Below are positions 37,503 to 46,428 of a stretch of 64,000 nucleotides of DNA, piece by piece. The stretch's first letter is position 1, and each line of letters opens with the position of its first letter. Source of the stretch: Lingula anatina. Its lineage: Eukaryota > Brachiopoda > Lingulata > Lingulida > Lingulidae. The translations under genes and the position numbers were made by a program. The notes below the pieces were generated by a model. That model made no database searches, had not been told where the DNA came from, and saw only the letters and a list, made by a program, of their open reading frames with translations. The stretch is from the NCBI RefSeq assembly GCF_001039355.2, contig NW_019774881.1:393942-457941 (forward strand). The letters run 5' to 3'.

Positions 37503-40500
37503 TCAAACTTTCTTCCCAAGTCTACTAAACACTCCGGTTTCTTTGGTACCACTGTTGGGGTTGCTTTCTCTTTTGAACTGGTTCAGAGTTTTTGAGATTG
37601 TCTCAGCTTTCTTCTTAGGAATTTTTTCTGCAGTTGATGAAGATACCTCTGGCTTTTGAGGACCAAGTCTGGCTTGTACTCCTGTAGAAGAAATATGCTT
37701 TTAAGACATATTGAAATTAAGTTTGTGTCTCAATATATAAACAAATGCATTAAAATACAAATCACACACAATTGCAACTATTAATTAATGAGTTTCATGA
37801 ATATGTCTTCTTTTCTGGAAATCTTAACCATCCAATTACACTTCTTTTATCCTACATTTTTTATACGTGGCTATATATCAAGATCAAAATGAAAACATTT
37901 ATGTCTACCAAAATCCACCATTTCACCCAAAACAAAAAGAAGATTTACCTTTTTTGCCAGCAGCAGCTGCTGGTTTTGTGGAGACTGTCACCTTTGGTGC
38001 AGCAACTGGCTTGGTCTGTTTTAGTCCCAGGCGTTTTTTGGCACTTTGTTGTTCTGCAGTCAACTTGTCGGAGTGAAGGGTGCCTGAGTCAGAGGTAGTG
38101 GACACCTCAGCTTTCTCGGGTCCTGAAAATGTATGGAACAGTTATTGTCAACATGAGAATAACAAATGTGACAGCACTTTAAAATGTATAGCAAAAGAAG
38201 AACAAAAACAAAAATGGTTTTTCTGCAGGGTTGTATAAAACGACTATATACTAATGCACATAAAAAATGAATGTTTTATTTAGAATTTTGAGAAAATTAA
38301 TAACTCATGAAAACTTTTTTCACAAACAATATCTTAAATATTATACCTAGCCTTTGCAAAGCTGTCTTCTTTTTTGGTACACTTTTCTTTGCTGTCTTTG
38401 TTGCTCCTGGATACTTAAACAAACCAGCATATGCTAAAGGTGATTCTGGTTCATCTTCTTCTCCATCGTCTTCCACTGTGGACGTAGCTGGTCTCTTCAC
38501 TGCCTTCTTACCTCCAAGACGGTTGAAAACAGATGAACCCTGAAACAGTATATATTCAAATATGAATGTGTGAATCAGACAAATTAATTAATTTTTAAGT
38601 GACAAAATTTTCAAGTTTTTGCATGCTGATCAGAAGATGTTAATTTTATGCATTGAAAAACATGAAAAGAAACTCCAAGAGAAAAGCCATCAGACATCTG
38701 AATGTATGAGTTCACAATATAATTGTCCAACCAGTTACCAGTAGTTTCACAGCGTTTCTTTTCCTGATATCATTTCTTTGTATGTTACTTTGAAGTAATC
38801 TGATCATTTGGACACTTACCTGTTGTGAAGATGTAGTGGTCTTATTGATGATGACCTTGGACAGCCCAGTCACTGTCACTTTGGGAGACTCTGATGTTGA
38901 GGTTGATATTGAGGTGTCCTGACCCAGGCGTTCAAACACTGAAGATTTTGAAGTTTTCTTCTCTGAAATTTGAATAAATCTGTCATAATACATCATTTAT
39001 ATTGCCAAGCAGTGGATATGGTTAAGATGGCAAATGGGTATGATAAAAATACATCTTTTTAAAGAGCCTAACAGGTTTTGCTACCATATAGGCATGACAC
39101 TTAAATCCCTCTCAAAGGTAGAAAAACATGTTAAGTCCCTTTAGATATAATTTACTTTTTTACCATCATAACCCAGTATATGATGAAGAGCCTATAGAAT
39201 CAGTCGGCAGTTAGTATATCAAGATATACATAATCCAAAGTGTAGAGGAAAATATGTCTTACAGCCAATTATAAACTTTTAGTATAACTAAGATGTTCCA
39301 ACTTTCCATAAATTCTAAACTTTACTTTTCTTAACCTCAAGTTTTATGGCAATGGTGACAGCCAGTACCTGCAGCAGGTGATGGTCCCAAACGTGACGCC
39401 AGGTCTTGTGATACTTTGGGCAGTGGGGTGGAGCTATTCATGGGGGCCGCACACGGGTCACTGTTTGTCTTCAAGTAGTGGTCAACTATACGACTGGCAG
39501 CTGAATAATAATAATAACAACATCCAATACATGGCAAGCATGATTTATAACCTAGTAAAGTACCTTTGATTTAAAATAATTCATGTCAGAAATAATTCAT
39601 AAGTATGACCTTTAATAACTATACCTTTTGTTATAAATGCAAATAATAATGTTTTGTGAAAATTCTATTATAATATACTTACTTACTACAGATATACTGT
39701 AATGTTAATCTTAAAAACAGATTCATGATTCTCAGCAAAACTGGCCACTGCAATATGATGAAGAATAAAGTATACATGAAAATTCTCAAACACAAGCCTA
39801 AAAAATTGATTGTACGGAAATTTTTAGGCTTGTGTTTGAGAATTTTCATGTATATCCAACAACCAAGCTAATGAACATTTTTGCTCAAGAATAAAGGAGT
39901 TGTCTTACGTGTGGACCTCCTTGCTGCTGCTGCTGGAGACTGGGACTGTGACACTGGCGTGTTTGTTCCCTTGAGTGCTTTCTCACGCACAGTCTATAAA
40001 GACATGAAATGATCAATTTTACCCATACGAACACATTTAAAAAATTCATATTTTAAACAAAGACACCTTGAGAATTATAATGACTAAGTAACCTATGTTG
40101 AAAAATCAAGCTATATGCTAATATCAATTTTTGTTTTATAAACCACTCTAGACTTCTAGTGAGTGATGAAGTTAGTGTGACATTTTAAATTTCCACATTA
40201 TTTGTTTTCATCATTTTTTTTTGTTTTAACCAATTTTCTCTTTTCTTTTACTAGTCTTTTTTATAATCTCTTCATGTGACATAGTAAAGTCTACTGAACA
40301 AATTTGGATTTTAGACTCAAAATAAATACTATATATAATTATTATTATTAAGCTTCGTCCCATTTCTAATTTAACTTCCCACCATATCCTACTGGGCTAA
40401 CCTGTGTGTGGACAGCTTTAGCATGCTTGAGTATAGCAATCACATCCCCCATCATAGTGATCCCCATGTCATTGAGGTATTCCTTGTTGAGATCTAACAG

Positions 40501-41298
40501 CATGTCACTCTTCATTCTGTTGTCAGTGAATGTGACGGCATAGTTGGTGGACTCTCCGGCAGGAATGCCAGCGTCTGTGAAGAACTTGATCCAAAACGGC
40601 ATGGAACTGGTGTCTGTAAAAACATTAATTATTGGTCATTGTTCATACGTACTTTCTGCTGTTTAGTTTTACTTTCTCTCCTTTATTGTTTTTTTTTTAC
40701 CAGTCATCAACGTCATCCTCAAAATAAATATGAATTTTTTAAAAAAGAGATGGATACTTTGCAAAAAATGCAGCTATTCAAAGCCACATATAATATTGTA
40801 GATATCATGCTTTGAAACAAACTTCTTTAAATAAAATATCACTGGTTAAAACTTATATTTATTTTATTAAGCAACAGCATTATAAAATTACTAAACCGCA
40901 CTATTTCAAGTCAAATCATGTAAGCCCAAGCTCATGATTCAGTTATTCTTTAAAACAATTTTAATGTGTTGGAAAATTAGCGTCCCAATTCAAAGCTTTC
41001 TCAACCTTTACACATTTCCAGAGAACATAGGTAAAGTAAAGAGGAGTACAGGCGGCTAAGCTCTCGGCCTTAGCAGGGATATTGCTTTTAAACGTGGAGA
41101 CTGAAGAGGTGGGTTTACAAATATTAGTTACTCCTGAAACCATCGTTTTCAACGAGGATCAAACCATACCCAAATCTTATTGCATAAGATCTATAACTTT
41201 CCCACAAACCTTTCACATAATCTTTGACAATATCACTTAAGCAAGATTGTGGATCTAAAATATATAACAAACAGATTTATCTCACCTGCAGTCGCCAT
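37503..41298 (-). CDS. C19orf47: C19orf47 homologue, SAM-domain nuclear protein with repeated RLG motifs
   Basis: Eight coding exons: 41286-41298, 40402-40613, 39909-39993, 39369-39500, 38820-38962, 38347-38539, 37949-38122 and 37503-37681. All join in phase through GT-AG sites to 376 residues. Exon 2 carries the SAM domain (residues about 9-75): WIKFFTDAGIP, NYAVTFTDNR, LLDLNKEYLNDMGI, GDVIAILKHAK, closely following the human C19orf47 pattern. The rest is low-complexity, Ser/Lys/Ala-rich and predicted disordered. It contains seven RLG motifs (ASRLGP, FERLGQ, FNRLGG, LQRLG, KKRLGL, ARLGP, SRLGK), and the protein ends shortly after the last. SAM domains mediate oligomerisation; the molecular role of this family is not established. 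The start codon lies in a tiny first exon head to head with the profilin-like gene. Confidence 0.88.
39771..39854. repeat. 34-bp inverted repeat in a C19orf47 intron
   Basis: Bases 39771-39804 and 39821-39854 are perfect reverse complements with a 16-base spacer, able to fold into one long hairpin in RNA. It lies in the intron between coding exons 3 and 4. Confidence 0.93.
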
Positions 41299-42065
41299 GA
41301 TGCTTGTTATTCTCGCAGTATCTCGGAAAACGAGAAGTTGAAAATTTAGTTTTCAAATCTCCAACTACATATGAGCTACCATGTGGAAAACGAGAAGCAA
41401 AAGTTAAAAGTGAGAGGTACATTTACATGCAAACTTGTTTCATAAAGAATATCATATCCATTGCTTTTGATGCTTGCAGCTTCAGGTTTCCCAGAAATCC
41501 AATGGAGTGTATTACAGTGCATAAAAGCGGCCAAATGGGTCTGTTATGATCGTGCCGGAAGCACTCCCGAACTACGGAGACGAGCCTACACCACCTGGCG
41601 GGAGTGCAGTAAATGATTAGACTAAGTGCAGTTCGAGCCACGACGCGAGAGGGTGCGGACTCACTTACACACCTTTCTACGACTACTGTATATACCCACA
41701 CAGTTACACAAGGAGCTTCGACCTGTGAATACGGAGAGCGGATCTGGCAGATAGCTGACAGATAGCTCGCATAAAAACTTTAGGTCTCTTTCTAGTGCCA
41801 TTTTTTCGGTCTAGCGTGAATTTTAGAATTATTGGTGCCAACAACCGCCCAAAGAATATCCAAGAAATTCTACAGTGTACACGAAAGGATACAGTGCATG
41901 AATGTTGAATTACACCGCGCGTGAAAGCTGCTCTAAAAATTATGAGGTCAGAAAGTGGGAAGCCTAACTACATTTTGTAATTTTACTGTATAAATGATTT
42001 TTTGCTTTGAAAAAAAACATGACCTGCCTGCTAATGGTTGTTATGGCTTTCATTTTCAGACATGC
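41299..42065. promoter_or_regulatory. divergent intergenic region, likely bidirectional promoter
   Basis: About 770 bases separate the first coding exon of the C19orf47 homologue (minus) from the first coding exon of the profilin-like gene (plus). The middle part (41540-41660) is less AT-rich than its surroundings. A TTTTCAG acceptor just before 42060 suggests a 5' untranslated exon of the plus gene. No core promoter motif is clear enough to name. Confidence 0.45.
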
Positions 42066-43360
42066 ATGAATAAAATGAGTGCCCTTCCATGGGAGACCTT
42101 TATTCAAGGTTAGTGTGCTATTATAATACGGGTGGTAAGTAACTTGGCATGTGAATCATGGTCACTTAGTGGAACCTCTGGTGCTTCTTATAAAAATGTG
42201 ATGGAAGTTTACTGAGATGGAAATTGTCTAAAGTCACTTGAAAATGACTTTGCCATATAATTGAAGAAATAAGGTTTACAGGTGATTTGTCCCAAACATC
42301 TAAAGATAAAATAGAGTACTTCAAAATAAAATGTTCTGTTTTATTTATTATTATTATTTATAAGTCGTAATATTTTGCAGCAAACCTCTTGGCTACAGGT
42401 GTTGTCAATGGAGTGGCTGTTTTAACCAAGAGTGGGCAATGTGCTTTTCTTCATGGACGTTTATACAATCTAGAGAAGGTAAATTAAATTATATAGCAAT
42501 GATCACAAAAGCTGTCATGTATAACAGTGCTCATGGAAATATGTCATGGATGACCATTCTATGTTACATTTCCATGGTAACAGTAACTACACATGGTTAC
42601 AATGTTCTTATCCAGCAGTTCTCATTTACAAGGGATCCTGAAGCTTGATGCTATACATTTGCATGGAATCTTTAGGCAGAAGTATTGAATGATATCTTCA
42701 ATGGCACTTGTAATAAATTTTTGTTATTGGTTTATTTCTTTTTACATTTTAGGTGAATTGGAAGCAGTTCTTGGAAATATTTCAGTATTCATCAGAAAAA
42801 CACAATGATCAAATATTTGAAAATGGGTTCCGTCTTCAGTTCCCTGGACAAAGAGAAATTCAGTACAAAGTTTACCAAAAAACTTACTGTAGGTAAATAG
42901 TAAACCTTCTGACGTGCAGAATCGCATTTCTCTCAGTTTTGAAGTCTTTTTTGTCCAATTTAGTTACCAAACTATTTATAGAAATTAAAGGCAAAGTTTT
43001 AAATCTGAAAATCACTCTGTTGGCCGGGACATCAGATGGGCAGGATTGCCTACCTGTGGTTAGAAATTGTGATCACAAAGTCTACCAAGGTAGTAGGTAG
43101 TACAAGTTAAATTATACCTTAAGATAAAAAATAGGATAGACATAACTTTTTCAACACTTTTTCAACTGTTATACTGTATTCAATCTATCTCCCCTGCTGT
43201 GTGTGATTTCAGTGCCTATGCCACCTCTCAGGGGAACCAGGAAGGGCTGATAGTGTGTAACCTGCCATATGGGATCCTCATTAGTACCTTCAGTTACCCC
43301 CAGGTGGCAGCAGTGGCGGTGAAGGTGGTGGAGAATTTCTGTGACAAGTTGAGAGCGTGA
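42066..43360 (+). CDS. divergent profilin-like protein
   Basis: Four coding exons (42066-42108, 42381-42478, 42753-42892, 43213-43360) join in phase through GT-AG sites to 142 residues. The layout follows the profilin fold. An N-terminal helix with PWETFI and LLATG is followed by GVAVLTKSGQCAF, like the first profilin strands. A helix (NWKQFLEIFQ) leads to GFRLQFPG at the usual GF/L-x-L-x-G position. Then come strands EGLIVCNLPYGILISTF and a C-terminal helix VAVKVVENFCDKL, where profilins have a VExLGDYL-like helix. Profilins bind actin monomers and proline-rich ligands; whether this one does is unknown because sequence identity is low. I do not recognise its exact orthologue. A second ATG three codons in is an alternative start. 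Confidence 0.55.
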
Positions 43361-44540
43361 AATGGTGAGAACAACCATCTTTTTGAGTTTGGAACGTTAT
43401 TAGTACAGGAATGAGTGTTTTACTTATTTGGAAAAAGTGCAGCGGCATTCCTAGTGACTGTTTTTTTAAGCAGTTTTCTTCTTTCTGACTGGAATCTTCC
43501 TGCCTTCAAAACCGAGGTACTTTATACAAAATGTTATTTTTATTTTACATTTGATAATTGGATTCTTTCCTTGCAGAGACCAAGAGAAAGATTTAGCAAT
43601 TATATACTGCTGAAAATTGGAAGTGGTGTACACTAGGTGCTATACAGAATGGCTGGCATCATTTTTTGAAGACATGTTACAGATATCCACAGCAGACTTG
43701 GACTTTGCAAAGGGTACTGTGGTAGAATATAAACACATATTATTACCTCCCAAAACCAGGTCAAGAATGAAAGACATGACAAATTCTGCCCCAAAGTGAG
43801 GAATGCAGACATCAGAGAAGAGTTGATCATGGTAACTGGGTTGACAAGACCAGTATGATAAAAGGGGTTCCTCCTAAGTATATGTGTATGTGTTGCCATG
43901 GTAAAATAGAAACATGATTGTTTTTCCTTACTTAATGAATCTCAACTCATAGAACACGCAACCATATTTATGGATTTACTATGTATCAGAGGCAAAATGA
44001 GGGATGGCTTAAATGCCACCCTCCCCACTCAGCTTACACGGAAATATATATTCCGTTGTGATTGGCTCACTCACACAGATTAAAAAAAATGGTATGTACT
44101 TTTAAATAAAAAGCATGTGCAAGCATATTTCATTTAAGCCCTCCCTCATTTTTACACTCACAGAAATACAATCAAACATCAGCTTAACAAGGTAGTCTTT
44201 AATTTCGAATTCTATTTCATATTAAAATATAGGTCAGTCTTAAATGGGACTTTGAAGTAAAACGTGACAAACATCTACAATCTGCTAATCTCCAATTTGA
44301 ATAATAACAGATAAAATGGCACCTCTTGCTGTATTCAAACTGTACCATGCCAAACCGTCTGAACTGTCTTGTCAGAAATTCAATCACTTCTTCCATGTGG
44401 TGAATATAAATCAGTTTCCCTCTTATTATTTTTACTGCTCTATTTAATCCAGTGTTTAATGAATACATTATACTGTTTCCTTGCCTCTCTTCTCCAATTC
44501 TCCAAGAAGGCATGAGTATGTTGGTTAATCAGAGGCCAAG
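43361..44540. other. non-coding, no gene recognised
   Basis: 3' region of the profilin-like gene followed by AT-rich sequence. Short frames on both strands (for example 43617-43799 plus and 44217-44513 minus) show no domain or splice support. Confidence 0.5.
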
Positions 44541-44544
44541 TCTA

Positions 44545-45511
44545 GTCTAAATTTCTGGGTAAATGCGAGGGGCGGTCATGTTTGTGCCGTAATGCTGTGT
44601 GCTTATCCTTAGGCATTTGTTCTTGACAGATGTCGGTAATTAACTGCATGAAAGGCTCCAATACAACTGGCCCTGCTCGGTCGACTCCAGTCAGCTCAGC
44701 ACTAATGATGTCATAGAATTGATTGTTGGCTTTGTTTTGCCCTGTGGGCTCAGTTTCCCCCCATGGAAATTAACATTTGACAAATACCTTGTGCAGTTTA
44801 ATTCTAACCAGTTTGTAGACAGTTTGAAAGCACAGTCACCGTTTTCAGAGTCCCAAACTGCTGAACAATCCCCCCGATAGTGTGCCTCTGTCACTAAATT
44901 CTGCTCTGCTCCTACGTCTAGGTTCAGACGTAGGTACCTTGTACTTAGTGTGAGAAGGCAACTCCTTTGAGTGCCCAGCCTCCACCTCCATTCTGACATC
45001 TGACCCTTGAGATTCTTAATTCTCAGTAGTCATGTCAGATGTACCAGCTGACTCATCAGTTTTTGTAATTCTTTGAGGCGTCACTCCTGACAACAATGCC
45101 TCCTCCTCATCAGAATCAATCTCCATTTCCTCGCCCATAATCACCCTTTGGTGAGTTATGGTAGGATCCTCTTTGAGCCTAATGTCCTTTGACATTTCCA
45201 GGCCTGCTGATGCAGTACTAGGCCCTTGTTTAGCAGGTAATGGAATGTGAATAACATTTTCACATATCCACTTATGCCGCTCAAAACCAAATTCTCTCAG
45301 GTCTCGAGCCACCTGCCTTTTCCAGTTGTTATTTTTCTTGCCTTTAGCTAATTCCAACTGACCCTTGAGGATAGCCTTTGCTTCCTCAAAGCATGTCACG
45401 GGGGCACATGGCTAATCTTTCTGCTAACTTTTTAGCAGAGGCAAGTCGTCCCTGGCGGTTGTCCTCTTTAAAACATTCCACCAGTCTTCTCCAATCTTCT
45501 GTTCTCGGCAT
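44545..45511 (-). pseudogene. broken relative of the retroelement nuclease-type ORF (N-terminal part only)
   Basis: From an ATG at 45511, immediately after a TTTTTGTACAG acceptor, the frame matches the start of the 808-residue ORF at 46429-48855. A shared helical N-terminal region of about 85 residues ends in a HKWICENV block (HAWICDNV in the young copy). The DIRL-x-DPTI block and an acidic ME-I/V-D stretch follow. A stop and frame change near 45390 separate the first 40 residues from the part 45016-45399, and further stops follow; 44545-44999 may be a decayed remainder. The TatD catalytic domain is missing. It belongs to an older sister element in the same orientation, in more AT-rich sequence. 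Confidence 0.7.
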
Positions 45512-45682
45512 CTGTACAAAAACATAAGAGATTAAGAAAATAATTCACTTAAGTTAATTTAACTGTAAGCAAATCAATTCCTCTAAATCAGTACTTTTAC
45601 TATAATGCACATGATGGTAAAATTACCTGCTTTTCTTCTTCTTTCCCAGGCGTCATTATTTTATCATAAACAAAAGCCCTTC

Positions 45683-45790
45683 CTAATTCATAGTACTGGC
45701 AAGTGAGGACTGTGAAGTGCTGGCTAGTGGTTCTTCTAAACAGGACATGTCATTTTGAGAGGCTTCTCCTGTCTCCAATCCATCTAGTAA
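45683..45790 (-). CDS. possible second exon of the THAP gene
   Basis: After a good acceptor (TTTCTTATTTAG, ending at 45791) a 35-codon phase-0 frame runs to a stop. It reads as a Ser/Glu/Leu-rich tail without a domain. In the unoccupied locus it would lie a few hundred bases downstream of the THAP exon at 56353, whose coding sequence could use a phase-0 GTATCC donor near 56000. In that case the young LTR element sits in an intron and not in coding sequence. The donor is weak, so this is tentative. Confidence 0.3.
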   Translation of the reverse strand, partial: LLDGLETGEASQNDMSCLEEPLASTSQSSLASTMN

Positions 45791-45988
45791 CTAAATAAGA
45801 AATATATCTGATATGAGTTTTCGAAAGCTACAATGACAACTATATCAAAATAAACAACTCCCCTTTTGCTGTTGTGAATTAAAATTGATGAGCGGTCAGA
45901 AATTGCACGGTTTTCATTTTTCGTTACTCTTATCTACGTAACTGAAATAAAATATCATGAGTTAATACGGTGTTGGGAGGCAAAATAT

Positions 45989-45992
45989 AATG
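45989..45992. repeat. target-site duplication AATG, left
   Basis: AATG directly abuts the left LTR and recurs at 55962-55965 beyond the right LTR. A 4-bp duplication is within the range of Ty3/gypsy integrases. Confidence 0.85.
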
Positions 45993-46211
45993 TATAGCAC
46001 CGGGGCTATGTATAAGCGGGTCTAAATAAAGGAAAAGGGCTTACCTTAACTTGATGGCTTGCTGATTCCGTGATTTCTTGATTTTACTACTTCTCTCTCA
46101 ATTGGCACTGCAGAGCGCCTTAGGCGCCATGCTCTAACTTGTCACACTCTATAACACTGCGCATGCGCCGTGACACGCTTCCGGGTCATATAATGACCCC
46201 TCGGCACTACA
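45993..46211 (-). repeat. 3' LTR
   Basis: 219 bp, sense strand beginning TGTAGTGCCG and ending GGTGCTATA. Matches 55743-55961 with one base changed. It contains a hairpin-prone GGGTCAT-ATA-ATGACCC at 46185-46201, a GCGCC-TTA-GGCGC inverted repeat and an NRF-1-like TGCGCATGCGCC. Confidence 0.95.
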
Positions 46212-46221
46212 CTCTCCCCCG
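46212..46221 (-). other. polypurine tract
   Basis: On the sense strand GGGGGAGAG lies directly against the 3' LTR, the expected position for plus-strand DNA priming. Confidence 0.85.
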
Positions 46222-46428
46222 TTTTACCTTGAAGGACCGTGCCTTCTCGGCCGTATCAGTGCCGAATCACAAAAAAGCCCCACTTTCCACCGTGGGAAAG
46301 GGGATTACCCTCCGGTCCCCGTGGGACTCGGGGGGGGGGGGGATGGGTGCTTGCAGCAGTGATGGGCGTCCCATCAAAGCTACTCGTCCTGGTCAAGTCG
46401 CACCCGGCCTGACCACACCCTTGCCCTT

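Noticed and set aside
43617-43799. 60-residue plus-strand ORF after the profilin-like gene
   Set aside because: No acceptor in phase with the preceding exon, which already ends at a stop; no domain.
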